Source: Alitta virens (taxonomy: Eukaryota > Annelida > Polychaeta > Phyllodocida > Nereididae). Taken from it: a DNA stretch of 64,000 nt. Every line of letters starts with the position of its first letter. The first letter of the stretch is position 1. The translations under genes and the position numbers were made by a program. Below are positions 54,301 to 64,000 of this stretch, piece after piece. Location: assembly GCA_932294295.1 (NCBI GenBank), contig OW028586.1, positions 6,034,701 to 6,098,700 of the forward strand, given 5' to 3'. The notes under the pieces were generated by a model that saw nothing but the letters and a program-made list of their open reading frames with translations, was not told where the DNA came from and searched no databases.

Positions 54301-56145
54301 TCCGATTCGGAGGTCATAAGTTCAATAGTTTCTAGGGTACAAAAAAAAACAACCCATAAACCTTGACTTCTATTTTTCTAGCAAAAACGACAAGAAATTT
54401 TGCACACTCCCTCTATACTAATGAAAAAATGTTTATGACAAATTTGAGATGGTCAAGTGGGAGGCATTTGTTGAATTAACACAGAATGACTTATAGCCAC
54501 ATTTAATTTGTACACAGATGCTGTTAAATGTTTAGTTGTGTTTCAGCGCCAAATTTGATATTAATATATGCCTATTTCTCATTTTATAACAGAAATAATA
54601 TACTGAGGGTGAACGTCTTCTTCAGAACTCTTATGTACTCCCACCAAGCAGCCTCTCCAACTTATACTGTAAGTATGATAATTCATTTTTAACCCTCTCT
54701 TAGAATCATCTCAATATGAAGACCATTTATCGTTTATATATTAAATCTCGCCATAAGGAGCTAATCCGTGGCTAGGAATTATTCACTTGATGTCCTGAAT
54801 TTGGTGTTATTGGTACTCAGCACCTACGCTAGTTAAAGACACCACCCAAATGGTAGATGTGATGAACGAGGATTAAATACTAATGAGACGTCCTGGGTTC
54901 ATGTCCAGAGTGGGAATCTCTTCTCCTAATAAATTATAATAATAACATACAGTGGGATGCTATACAATACAGTACAATACAGTGCAATACAAAACAATAC
55001 AGTGCAATACAGAACAATACAGTATAATACAGTACAATACAGTACAATAAAGTGCAATACAATGCAATACAATGCAATACAGAACAATACAGTACAATAC
55101 AGAACAATAAAGTGCAATACAGTGCAAGACAGTGCAAGACAGAACAATACAGTACAATACAGTGAAATACAGTACAATACAGAACAAAATACAGTACAAT
55201 ACAGAACAATACAGTGCAATACAGAACAATACAGTACAGTACAATACAGTACAATACGGTATGATACAATAAAGTACAACACAATACAGTACAATAAAAT
55301 ACAATACAGTACAATACAGAACAAAAAAGTGCAATACAGTGCAATACAGAACAATACAGTACAGTACAATACAGTACAACACAATACAGTACAATACAGT
55401 ACAATAAATACAGTACAACACAGTACATTACATTACAATACAGTGCAATACAGAACAATACAATACAGTACAATAAAATACAGTACAATACAATATGATA
55501 CAGTATAATACAGTATGATACAATACAGTACAACACAATTCAGTACAATAAAATACAATACAGTACAAAACAATATGACACAGTACAATACAGTACAATA
55601 CAGAACAATACAATACAACACAATACAATAAAATACTATACAATACTATACAATGCTATAAACTGAAAGTCAGATAGTACAATTTAACTCTTTTTCGACC
55701 AAGGTGAAACGTAAATACAATACAATACAATATAATATAATATAATACAATATAATATACATTACAATCGTCTTATAAAATATCATAAATCCAGTATAAT
55801 ATAATATAATATAATGTAATGTAATGTAATATACATAACATAACACAATATAATACAATACAATACAGATGCAAGAGATCACTTTGACGCATGTTTAGTC
55901 CAAGTTACAATGCATGTACAATACAATACAATACAATACAATACGTGTTTTATTTTCAGTGGGAAACCCTCCTGTCTAACATAGGAGGGACATGGGGCTT
56001 GTTCGTTGGATTTTCAGTCTGTACTTTCTTGGAGGCAATGGAATATCTCATCGAATTAATCTGCATCTCAATTAGGCTTGGTTGCAAGAAACCTAAAGAA
56101 AAAGTCTCCCCTGGCCCCTTCACTTATTCAAAGGACTTGAAATAA
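42119..56145 (+). CDS. DEG/ENaC (ASIC/degenerin family) channel subunit, 11 coding exons, predicted complete
   Basis: Exons 42119-42390, 42927-43076, 43631-44085, 46605-46764, 47214-47326, 47745-47908, 48996-49200, 50386-50464, 51678-51797, 54593-54668 and 55960-56145 join in phase to 659 residues. Trimeric cation (usually sodium) channel subunit of the plasma membrane. Landmarks: HG gating motif (38-39), TM1 about 53-75, FPAVTICN 96-103, CTFDGQNC 337-344, YGNCYTFN 357-364, a thumb rich in Cys from C452, YAQWP before the wrist, and TM2 about 607-632 with the GFS selectivity filter at 615-617 and LSNIGGTWGLF before it. Exon 3 inserts a sequon-rich repeat and an RRKR site (259-262). A short cytosolic tail ends the protein. 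Subfamily and gating stimulus cannot be told from sequence alone. Confidence 0.92.
42927..43076 (+). CDS. DEG/ENaC exon 2: start of the extracellular domain
   Basis: The acceptor is TTTTTTGCCATTGTAG. It encodes RTIGEFPAVTICNENK and the first finger helix region. The donor is GTAAGT and the exon ends in phase 2. Confidence 0.9.
43217..43444. mobile_element. Small element with CACTAAGAAAACTT inverted ends
   Basis: CACTAAGAAAACTT at 43217 and AAGTTTTCTTAGTG ending at 43444 are perfect 14-bp inverted repeats around a 228-bp body without coding sequence. The CACTA start suggests an EnSpm/CACTA-type MITE, but no 3-bp target duplication is visible. It lies in intron 2 of the DEG/ENaC gene. Confidence 0.55.
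43631..44085 (+). CDS. DEG/ENaC exon 3: glyco-repeat and furin-type site in the finger region
   Basis: The acceptor is TTATTTCCAG and the donor is GTAAGT. Phase is 2 to 1. It codes for four 10-residue PGSVLTNASD-type units, then two 17-residue PGSALLNITSALTNASL units. Nearly every unit has N-glycosylation sequons (NAS, NGS, NIT). Then come GIGPGRRKRQAPAPPPSSD and VPPGDSPVYNTLSMGL. RRKR is a furin consensus. Confidence 0.9.
44430..46300. repeat. Diverged repeated blocks in DEG/ENaC intron 3
   Basis: A block of about 170 bp at 44430-44600 (GAAGTGTCATGAAATAAGGTCATGAAATTTGTGCC) reappears at 46125-46270. A block at 44690-44810 (TCAAAATGCATGAAAACTAC, then CTTGACCCTTTGATCTA) reappears at 45010-45110. 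They look like internal duplications of an unidentified dispersed repeat. Confidence 0.6.
46605..46764 (+). CDS. DEG/ENaC exon 4: palm/beta-ball segment
   Basis: The acceptor is TTCGCCTTCAG and the donor is GTAGGT. Phase is 1 to 2. It encodes YGHQFDDFVLQCTFDGQNC, the conserved 'H..EDFV..C.F.G..C' motif of the family. Confidence 0.92.
47214..47326 (+). CDS. DEG/ENaC exon 5: YGNCYTFN motif
   Basis: The acceptor is CTATATTTACAG and the donor is GTAAGA. Phase is 2 to 1. It encodes DFKRVYNDVYGNCYTFNYQI, the diagnostic palm motif of DEG/ENaC proteins. Confidence 0.93.
47417..47573. mobile_element. Foldback element, copy 6
   Basis: It begins TACATGGCCAAATGTGCC and ends GGCACATTAGGCCATGTA. It lies in intron 5 of the DEG/ENaC gene, about 90 bp after the donor. 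Confidence 0.85.
47622..47689. repeat. 68-bp block, copy 1 (copy 2 near 48313-48382)
   Basis: AAAATGGTAAAAAGTAGATA, TAGCTATAATATTATGGCG and AAGTCCATGAGATGAATGG occur in the same order in intron 5 and again in intron 6, almost identically. In intron 6 the block is part of a longer retroposon-like unit. Confidence 0.85.
47745..47908 (+). CDS. DEG/ENaC exon 6: beta-ball and palm
   Basis: The acceptor is TGTTAATCCAG and the donor is GTAAGT. Phase is 1 to 0. It encodes LKLSLNIERDEYLG, YGARITVHSNN and PVGYYASIAV, matching the 'L...LN...EYL......GA...IH' region. Confidence 0.92.
47961..48109. mobile_element. Foldback element, copy 7
   Basis: It begins TACATGGCCAAATGTGCC and ends GGCACAATTGGTCATGTA. 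Arm pairing is as in the other copies. It lies in intron 6, only about 390 bp after copy 6, across exon 6. Confidence 0.85.
48241..48682 (+). mobile_element. Retroposon-like repeat with an ACT-rich tail
   Basis: The unit ends GGTGCTGATGAGGCGCTAAACAA, followed by an (ACT)n tract at 48658-48676. That is the layout of a SINE or LINE 3' end with a simple-repeat tail. The interior has no clear reading frame or Pol III boxes that I can defend. Confidence 0.45.
48996..49200 (+). CDS. DEG/ENaC exon 7: thumb cysteines
   Basis: The acceptor is ATTTTCTCTACAG. Phase is 0 to 1. It encodes NCTYGKGTNLFYPGLYSTDN, CLNSCLRDMIKATCSC and CSISDTDQ. The C...C...C.C spacing fits the disulfide-laced thumb domain. 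Confidence 0.92.
50386..50464 (+). CDS. DEG/ENaC exon 8: thumb, continued
   Basis: The acceptor is CTTGTCCATTTCAG and the donor is GTGAGT. Phase is 1 to 2. It encodes VFCRLQVYAMFRDNAYPCQH and ICNEPC, adding four conserved cysteines. Confidence 0.9.
50515..50889. mobile_element. hAT-like MITE with ATATGTTA target duplication
   Basis: The element spans 50523-50881. Its ends are TAGGGCTGTACACC and GGTGTACAGCCCTA, perfect 14-bp inverted repeats. The 8-bp direct repeat ATATGTTA flanks it at 50515-50522 and 50882-50889. It is internally rich in ATACGATAC/GTATCG motifs and has no transposase. It lies in intron 8 of the DEG/ENaC gene. Confidence 0.88.
51678..51797 (+). CDS. DEG/ENaC exon 9: end of thumb
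   Basis: The acceptor is CTTAATTTCCAG and the donor is GTAAGG. Phase is 2 to 2. It encodes EVVYKTAASYAQWPTDGF, the family 'C....Y....S...WP' motif, then a helical stretch. Confidence 0.9.
53230..54337. repeat. 115-118-bp intronic satellite, about nine full copies plus a partial
   Basis: The unit contains ATCTAAAGCATATCCGATTC, GGTCATAAGTTCAATAG and TTTCATACGACGTTGCCCAC. TACGACG recurs at 53321, 53436, 53551, 53666, 53783, 53898, 54013, 54131 and 54249, so most units are 115 bp. Units with an inserted TTTTT are 117-118 bp. Copies are nearly identical, so the array is young. It lies in intron 9 of the DEG/ENaC gene. Confidence 0.95.
54593..54668 (+). CDS. DEG/ENaC exon 10: wrist region before TM2
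   Basis: The acceptor is CATTTTATAACAG and the donor is GTAAGT. Phase is 2 to 0. It encodes NNILRVNVFFRTLMYSHQAA, then SPTYT, the last extracellular strand (the 'L.I.F..L.......' segment) before TM2. Confidence 0.9.
54950..55945. repeat. ATACA/GTACA pentanucleotide array
   Basis: Nearly 1 kb of 5-bp units mixing ACAAT, ACAGT and GCAAT runs through the end of intron 10, up to about 14 bp from the acceptor of the last DEG/ENaC exon. A gap with unrelated sequence lies at about 55660-55720. Open frames in it on either strand are artefacts of the 5-bp period. Confidence 0.95.
55960..56145 (+). CDS. DEG/ENaC exon 11: TM2, selectivity filter and C-tail
   Basis: The acceptor is TTTTATTTTCAG. Phase 0 to TAA at 56143-56145. 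It encodes WETLLSNIGGTWGLFVGFS, then VCTFLEAMEYLIELICISI. The GFS filter and the LEAMEY glutamates of TM2 are conserved. The tail is about 25 residues long and basic (KKPKEK). Confidence 0.93.
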   Translation, partial: WETLLSNIGGTWGLFVGFSVCTFLEAMEYLIELICISIRLGCKKPKEKVSPGPFTYSKDLK

Positions 56146-56197
56146 AGTTATAGATTTCAATATCTCAGAAAATATGTGGCCTATGAGGTGTTTTTTT

Positions 56198-56203
56198 AAT
56201 AAA
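56198..56203 (+). terminator. Candidate polyadenylation signal of the DEG/ENaC gene
   Basis: AATAAA lies 53 bases after the stop. A second AATAAA is at 56499-56504, so either or both may be used. Confidence 0.45.
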
Positions 56204-56504
56204 TAAATAGGCCATATTTTTTGCATAACCTTGATCAGTTGTGGCCATATTGATACATATTTTGCATCTTGATGGTATTTTGTAGTTATTATATTTTACA
56301 ATTATATGGGAAAAAAAAACAACAAAAAACTGTTTACCTATGCTGTGATCCCGGATAGCCTAATTGGGTCAAATTAGGATAATTAGTGAAGTAACACTTA
56401 AAAATGAAGTAAAGTGTGATAAGAGAAATTAGAAAAATATTTTATATTATTTATAAATAGTTATGTACAAACATATCTTATACATTGGATATATCCATAA
56501 TAAA

Positions 56505-58064
56505 CTGAAACGTATAACCTTTTAATAATGGATATATCACTGAATGCTTGTGAAATTCGTGACTTCACTTGATATTGTTGATGTTTAATTAGACAAGTCA
56601 ATTGTTATACATCAGTAGATATGTAGCATAAGTTTAACTTAAAGTGATATGAAGTCTCATATCTAGGTCAAACTGAAAGTTTCTTTTAATTTACCACTGA
56701 ATGATAGTGGAGGATGTGTATTGTCAGAAACCACTTTGCTTTGTGCCCATCCATTTGCTAGTAATGAGTATTTCAGTCTTAAAATCAGCTGTAGTGATTT
56801 TGGTGTACACCGAAATAATTTGAAACTTGGCTTGGGTCACATGACCACAGCCAGGCAGAGCCAAATTCCAACCACCAGGAACCACGAGGGTTTTGTTTAC
56901 TCTGGAAAATTGTGTTTATACATTAATTGAAGCTATGAAAAGTGATTCTGAACAAGGTAAACTGTTTTCACAATTCATATGAGTAAATATGATACACTGT
57001 GAATGGAGGACAAGCCCATCTAATTGTTTCTGTTAGTTTGACAGCTCTGACCACATGGGCCACATGAATAAATTATGATAATACCCCATAGCCTGCAGCA
57101 GCAGCAGCCAACCCACCGTGACTCCACCATGATGCCCAAATCTTGCCTAACGGATTTTACCAGTACTTTGATGCTGTGTTCTGTCAAGATTATGACTTAA
57201 ATGTTTCAAAAAAGTACAAAACAAGTAAGTTTAGTGGTAGATGTAGCTATTTCTTCAGTTAAGGGCTGGATTTGCCTGGGAAGGTCTGAGACATCATATC
57301 ACTTTAAACACTTGCTGTGGTTGAAAGCTTTCTGTGGTAAGCTACACCTACCCAAGTTAAAGTTCTAGCTGTACATATAATCATACTCTGGATAGATGAG
57401 TCTTCAATTTATATGTATGTAATATTCAAAAACATGTACATATTAATGTTTGTTATAATTCTGTGATAAATATATTGTTACAATTCTGTGATAAATATAA
57501 TTATGGTAAATTGTTATAATTCTGTGATAAAATTTTAATGTCATTTTATGTATAATTGTAGCGTTATTTATTATTTATTGTTGTGATGTCAGTGAATCGT
57601 CTTCTGCAATAAATAAATAAAATACATATAAAAATATAATTTTTGGTTGTCATGATCGTGTTGAGTGACATTTTTCATTTCCTCAAACTTAATCATCTCA
57701 ATTGCTCACCAGCAACTTTCGTAAGAAACGATAATTAGACCATGCAGCTACCAGAGGCAGACGTCATGATGATATGATAAGACTTGGAGTTCATACCATA
57801 TATTGCAAATTGACCCCGTAAAACAAACATTCAAGCATAATAGTAGCAATTTTTTTATGACTTATGGGGTATTTGTTTTCGGTTTTGGGATATCACCAAC
57901 AAAAATGTTATTAACCCCCCCCCCACCCCATTTTGGACGTAATTATTATTCAATACAGTGGGCCATACGTGATACTTCAGTTGACAGTCTGCCAATAAAA
58001 AGTGACCAGTGGTTTTCTGTGGTAAATGCAGGAAAGCTCGGAATTTTGCGAGCTAAACTGTAAT
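56505..58064. other. Intergenic AT-rich stretch
   Basis: No gene was recognised. Short internal repeats around 57450-57540 (TTACAATTCTGTGATAAATAT) and a C-run near 57918 are the only structure seen. Confidence 0.4.
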
Positions 58065-58275
58065 TACAATAGTCTTTCACTGAGCAGCCCTGAATTCAAC
58101 AGGACATTTATAAGTCTTTCCTCTACTCTTACTACTCATTTTGCTTTTCAGACATAGTGGGTCATAACTAACTGATTCCGTAAATATAACTTTCTCTGGG
58201 AAATAACAGAAATCAACTAAATGATAAGACGGCAAATATACATTGGTGCACTTCGCTTCAGCCAATCAGAGACAA
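58065..58275. repeat. Dispersed repeat, copy 2 (see 12717-12965)
   Basis: It lies in the same orientation as the copy at 12717 and shares most blocks, ending near CAGCCAATCA. Its ends are not marked by inverted repeats. Confidence 0.8.
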
Positions 58276-61200
58276 GACTGTCAATACTTAAAAATTGATT
58301 CTTAATTCCGTTAATAAAATTTTATTGTTTGAGACAGAATGATTTCGCGTATAAGTAATATTTCTATTTACCTTTTCAGTTTACTTAATGGATTATATAT
58401 ATAATAATCACTTTGAATATTTTGGGTGGAATCTATCGACAAAATCAAATAAAAGTCGCACCAAAAATATTGAGACAAGATAAAAAAGGAAAATGATATA
58501 ACATTCTAATGTGGGTTTCTGTTCCAGTCAGTCTAGTTCAGTGTGTTTTTTTTTTTCATCAGTCAAGGGAGAATTATAATATGTCCCAATAGTCCAGTGG
58601 CCATATGGACTTTGACCAAATCCGTTCACGGTCTCTCGTATAAACCTACAACCATATAATTTTGTTAATATAGGTAACAATACACTATTTCTAGGTGGTA
58701 GTAGATTGGTAAGTGTGTGCAATGAAAAATTACACCACTTATAATGGATTTTTAAAAACCTTTTTTTTTACGTCAAAATAAATTCATACAAGTGCTTGTT
58801 ATTCCTGATAAAATTATGCTAGAGAGTTGAGTTACACATCAAAATGTGCGGAATAGCACCCTGAGTGCGCTATGTTTCACTTTAATTGTCATAAAAGCTA
58901 TCGCTTATTCATTGTATTGAAAATAATTAGCGATTTGCTTAGTAAAACGTCAAAGAGTCCGAAAACAATTTTCTGTAACAAATTTGTTTTCATTGGTATG
59001 ACCATTAAACTTTTTCAAAAGCCTACACCATACCAGGTCATCATCTGTACAAATTATTATGATGATACAATTTGAATCTTACATGAAATTAAGCATCAAA
59101 CTTTACTAGTTGCAATTTTGCAAATTTACACCAAAAATATTACAATATGGCTACTGAGAACATATTCTATTAATATGACTCATATAAGCTTACTATAATT
59201 CCCTTATCAACTTAGAAACACTATGCAAATAAACTTATTATTTAATTGACAAAAAATTTTTCGCCTAAACTTAATGGAAAAGGAATATTTAAACAAGTTC
59301 TCGGATTGTACGAGAGAAAGCTTCAGATTGATACAAACTTACTCAGGGACAGAGTTATCCTCATCCTATGACTGTCATGGATTCTGACATTCATTCACAA
59401 ATAAAACAACCACAGGAACACATCATGATATGCTTGTTACTAGTGCATCTGGTGATATTGCACCACTTTACGACCAAAGGTTAAAACTGCAGGTACTGCT
59501 CTAAGTTTATTCAAATTGTTGCCGATAACAAATCATTTGCAATCTCTTATTCTAACTCCCTATGATATGACAGGCCTGGGTTAGGTGCATTAGAAGTGCT
59601 CCGGAGCATATATTAGTTATGAAATACAGCATCATTAGGGCATCATGTCTGGGTAGAAGTTGGAGCATCACCAGTAAAAGAATATAACAGGCTAGGCTGT
59701 GCTACCTGCACTGGCTATGGTAAGTTGTTGAGTACTTGGTCTCAGTCAAGCCTCCAGCCTCCAGCCTCCAGCCTCCAGTCAAGCCTCCATCCACACCTCA
59801 TCTTCTGTAATGTGGTACATGTGGGTGAGCAAGACCAGGGCATCAGTGGTGACTGCAGACAATGGTATGCTTCAATCCATGATTGGCAGCCTCATCTGTG
59901 TGTAGTGCTATATATGTGCATCTGCCTCTTCATGTTATAGATGCAGGAGTAATTCATGCCATACAGATTCTGATGATTCAAATCCTCCAGCAACGACTCC
60001 ATGTTCATATTAGAGCCATTTGGCCTGTTTTACAACTGATTCATACCTGATTCTCACCAAGACTCAGGAAGTTGGACCAGAATTCTGGCAATAGGGCTAG
60101 ACAACTGTAAAGTAACCCATTTGATATTCTGTGCTGTGATGGTTATTTTTCCTGATGTTCTCGCCTCAAATGATTCTTCACTGTGGGTACCAAAGACCAT
60201 GTCAACTGGGGTCCAGGTTGCAGAAAAAATATTTTGAACACAGCTCTGCAATATATGGTTGTGATATTTTAGGGTTTGTTGATATATATTGAACCACAAC
60301 CATGGCTTGTGTTGTTACACAATATACATTCATTTTGCCTGTTGAGTGTGGCAGCCATCATGCCCATCAGCTGTCACCTGCAGTTTTAAATAGTTTCCCT
60401 ATTTGGGGTGTAGCTTTTCCCCATTTATTCAGTGATTCAGCTTTTTTTATGAGTGAGGTTTCATGCATCTATTAAATATGTCGAGTTTTAGAATATTGGT
60501 GAAAATCTAGGATTTACAGGATAGTCAATTGCATTTGGAGAAACCAAATAGACATGAGTGTACCTGGTGAAAGTCATTTCACAATAATACTGCAAATGCT
60601 TGACACATTTCATGATTTATCAATCATGCTGTTTAGTGCAGTCACTAGATCTGTATCACGAGGTACGAAGTCCACAGCAAATGTCAATGCTATTACCACA
60701 GTAAAAGTGTGTTCTATTCTGTATTATGAGGTATGAAAGTAGTTGCAGAGACATTCATTAATGAGACGTCATCATAAGACACCTGAAGTTTTAAAAAAAC
60801 CCCATGAAAATGTCAGACAGGGTAGCAGTTTACCATGATGTAATGTACATATCCATGAATATCCATGAAAAGCAAATATTAACATAAAATGGTCGCCTGA
60901 TGCCAAATAGGCATATTTGCCTTAAAAATGTATTACAACTGCGTATATAGTTATTGTGATTATTTATCAAACACATGTACAATATTTTACTTTTATTTAG
61001 AAATAAATTAAAGTAACTGCTTGCTGCTGGCTTGACAAGCATGATTTTAGCCCAGTGATTGTGGAAATAAATAATAAGTTTTCAGGGAAATGGCTGCATA
61101 CTTCCTACAGATGGAATCATACAATGTCTTTACAGTACATACTTTTTAAAGTGGCATACTTCAGCCATCTGTATGTAGCTAGTAAAATCATTAGATACTA

Positions 61201-62040
61201 CCTGAAACTATGATTATCTGGACCTATCTATCCCTATATCCAGGTATAATTTAGGTAACTTAGCCTTACCCTTATGTGAAGAAGCAGTCTGATTAATTAC
61301 ACAGTGCAAAGACTGTAGACCATCAATTATAGGGGTATATACTACTGATGTAGTAAACACACATTTGACTGTAAATTACCAAAAAAGGCCAAAATTACAG
61401 CTTTTAATATGGTTTTACAGTTCTGGATTCCAGGGGATAGATTTTGATTATTGATAAGCTTATCATCAGGCATCAAATGTTCTAGCAAAGAGAAACTCCT
61501 ATCCGACGAGCCATTTTCAAAATGATTGTACTGTATTGCTTGTGTAATTAATCTTCAGAAACTAGGCCGGCATATAAATCTAAAATAATTAACCATACAC
61601 AGGTAAATGATAGTTAAAAATTATTTATTAATCTTTTCTTCAGATTACAGTTTAATCACTTAATCAGACCAGCTCAATATTGACCAATTATCTTGCTTTA
61701 TTCTGCCTTTACAACTACAAATTCCTTACTTTAGAAGAAAAAGACACTCCGACTATTCTTGATACTCCAACAATACATTTTGAGGCAAAAAAGAAGTTTT
61801 GAGAGGCAGTATAACTCAACAGACAACTGAAAATATGAAAAATACCTTATGGTTTGGTGGCCATTTTTAATATACAAATTAGGGAGCCCTGCACAACTTT
61901 AGAAGTCTACTACCGGTCAATCATTCTTTAATAGGTCCCAAATGACAATTCTGCCATGGTTGTAGCTTTATACAAAGAACCGTGAACCAGATCAAAAAAT
62001 ATGCATGATACAGATTTTGGCCGCTGGACTACAATGGTTA
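58276..62040. other. Intergenic AT-rich stretch
   Basis: No gene was recognised. It contains a short CCTCCAG minisatellite at about 59750-59785. Scattered short open frames have no splice support and no recognisable protein features. Confidence 0.4.
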
Positions 62041-62158
62041 TGCGGTATATTTTGATATTCCCTAAGAGTGGACAGATTGGCCAGGATTAACGAGTGGCTA
62101 ACGAGTAAATTCTGGAAGCCAATCTGTCCACGAGTGAGGGAATATAAAAATATACCAC
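62041..62158. repeat. 118-bp foldback
   Basis: The left arm GCGGTATATTTTGATATTCC, then GTGGACAGATTGGC, pairs with the right arm GCCAATCTGTCCAC, then GGGAATATAAAAATATACC. The loop is about 30 bp. It is a relic of a foldback or MITE element. Confidence 0.7.
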
Positions 62159-63621
62159 ATATATCCACTTGGGTCTTATTTATATCCCACAATTTTCACT
62201 TTTAGTTGAGCTACCTGGCTATGCATTCATGTAGTATAGAAAAAATTCATGAATATTAATTTTTGCCATTGACCAATCAGAGCATTGCATAGCTGTCAAC
62301 AACGTCATCACCTCAAAACTTTCTGGGACATTTTCAGATTAATAAAGGAAATTACGAATGATATTTACAAACCAGTTGTTAAATATTTCTTGTCAGAATT
62401 TGTTTTTATACTAGATTTGGATAGAAAATGTTTTATTATTTGGTTTTGATCAATTGTTTAATCGAAGCGATGACGCTACTTTGATATTGCCCTTAGCAAC
62501 GCACTTATACAATGGCTTGTATCTGTGGACTGAACAGACCATTGACTTTCTGTTACGTTTTTTGGTCCTAGAATCGTTAATTCTAGTCCGATTTGAAAAT
62601 TTCAAACTGTCTTAGAGAGCTGACAATTTTATCGCGCTAGTTTAAATGGCGAAGTGCTTATCTGCAAAAAGAGATTTTTTGTCATTGGCCTGCCATACAT
62701 AGAAGTATGTGGTATACATTTCCCATCCTTGTAAGGTAAACCATGTAGTATAGATATGTATACCACATGGGCTATACCACATGACTTTTCTATGCGGTAT
62801 ACAGGTTATTGTGGGATATTAAACATTTCTTGCAAATGGAATCATGGGTGTGACATCCCATGACATCGTGAGGAAAAATATAATTCTAAACTATTCCTAA
62901 TAAAATCTATTTAATATCCTACATATGACATTGACTCTTGATTTGAAATGTATTGGTTTACAGTTAAAATTGTGCAGCCCAGCTTACCACAATAGAGAAT
63001 TGATTGCAACTCCAAATTTACGACTCCGCTCACACAACAATAGTACTAAATGCAAACTAATTATCAGTATTGTTTAATTGCAAATTACAGTTATAACTGG
63101 AATATAATGAATGTGGATATGAATGAATGAATTATAATTTAACTGAAGCAAACAAATCAATCACTCAATCAATTGATCGATCAGTCAGTAATTCAGTCAG
63201 CCAATCAGTCAGTCAGTAGCCGATAAATAACATGCAATGAAAAATTTATATTATAAAAACTGTAATTCACCAAAAAAAAAGAAAAGAATATTCTTTGTTA
63301 AGGCTCATTAAACACTGACATACATTAAAAAATGTTGTTAGTAAATTTTTAAAGCAAATATTCTATCATATTACTTTTACAGATCCCTATTTACACAACT
63401 TTTTAAAATATTTATCCCAGATTAAATAAATATGCTTGGACTTTTATTAATAATAATAATTAATATTAATTATTAATATTATCACAGAACACACACCTTC
63501 CAGCAATTGACTCTTGACGGAGCATCAATAATTCATCCGCCATTGTCTGTGGTTGGACCGGCTACTCAAGAATAAACTGCATTTAGTTAAATGACTGACC
63601 AGTCATTATCTACGCATCCGG

Positions 63622-64000
63622 ATGGACAGACCTAATTGTGGTGCCACAGATCCTAAGGTAAGCTAGCTATGGTTACTGATGGAAATTTTAAAAAGAAAGA
63701 TAGAATTAAATGCATGAATAAATATTTTGTGTGCACATGTTACCAAGGGAAGATATTGCTTTAAGTATATTAGAGAAGATTTTTTGTTCCTTATTTACAA
63801 AAGGCTCAATATGACTTTTAAAAAGAAATATGAAAATGTTTACCATATCATGAAAGATATCATATTTGGAATCACATTTGAACTTTAAAATCCTTTATTG
63901 CATCAAAATAATTTCACTGAATTTATCAATTATAGAATTTCAAGCTTCTTTTTGCTTTGTTTTTTAGATTTATTTGTACCCCACAGACCCGGGTACCCCG
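63622..64000 (+). CDS. Possible first two coding exons of another gene (cut by the window end)
   Basis: ATG at 63622 opens MDRPNCGATDPK, followed by a GTAAGC donor after 63657. A T-rich acceptor (TTTGTTTTTTAG) precedes 63968, from which phase-0 reading gives IYLYPTDPGTP to the window end. Donor, acceptor and phase are compatible, but 23 residues are too few to name a family. Confidence 0.4.

Noticed and set aside
54926..55643. Long LYCIVLYC-type frames on the minus strand and an NTVQY-type frame on the plus strand
   Set aside because: A 5-bp repeat gives all-frame openness. Composition is set by the pentanucleotide only.

Overview
The window is nuclear DNA of an animal. Coding sequence is split into short exons with canonical GT/AG introns, introns and spacers are AT-rich, and the window is full of SINEs, LINE fragments, MITEs and satellites. 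The gene content (a DEG/ENaC channel, a PAN/Apple-mucin secreted protein, an SNX17-like FERM protein) and the repeat style suggest a marine invertebrate. An invertebrate deuterostome is my best guess, but nothing in the window fixes the species. All exon models below come from reading splice sites by eye and checking that phases join without stops; there is no transcript evidence.

Layout. (1) 1-2930: retroelement debris, namely a LINE fragment interrupted by a tRNA-derived SINE with a perfect 15-bp target duplication, then a hAT-type MITE with an 8-bp duplication. (2) 2931-7785: about 44 head-to-tail copies of a 110-bp satellite with a higher-order period near 1645 bp. (3) 8000-19811, plus strand: the last seven exons (305 codons) of an atypical FERM protein resembling the SNX17/SNX31 FERM module. 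Its tail carries NPLY, NPVF and HPGF motifs, and its introns hold a PIF/Harbinger-like MITE pair, a long dispersed repeat and foldback elements. (4) 23391-25975: a second array of the same satellite family, lying between the convergent FERM and PAN genes. (5) 26588-39432, minus strand: a complete predicted gene of 17 coding exons for a 1176-residue secreted protein. It has a signal peptide, six PAN/Apple-like domains, four Thr-rich mucin-like segments and repeated 8-residue linkers on 24-nt microexons. From the third exon to the penultimate one, every internal exon is phase 1-1. One module was duplicated recently together with an antisense LINE fragment. A tyrosine-recombinase retroelement relic sits in one intron. 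(6) 42119-56145, plus strand: a complete predicted gene of 11 coding exons for a 659-residue DEG/ENaC channel subunit. It is head to head with the PAN gene. It has the HG gating motif, FPAVTICN, the thumb cysteines and a GFS selectivity filter. It also has an unusual exon 3 coding for a sequon-rich tandem repeat followed by a furin-type RRKR site. (7) 56505-64000: mostly featureless AT-rich DNA, ending in what may be the first two coding exons of another plus-strand gene.

The three genes have no obvious joint pathway. The PAN-mucin protein would be secreted or extracellular, the DEG/ENaC protein is a plasma-membrane sodium or proton-gated channel subunit, and the FERM protein would be a cytoplasmic adaptor for NPxY/F-type cargo or partners. 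The most unusual items are the module-duplicating PAN-mucin gene, the furin site plus glyco-repeat in the channel, the satellite with tRNA-like B-box motifs, and a seven-copy palindromic foldback family.
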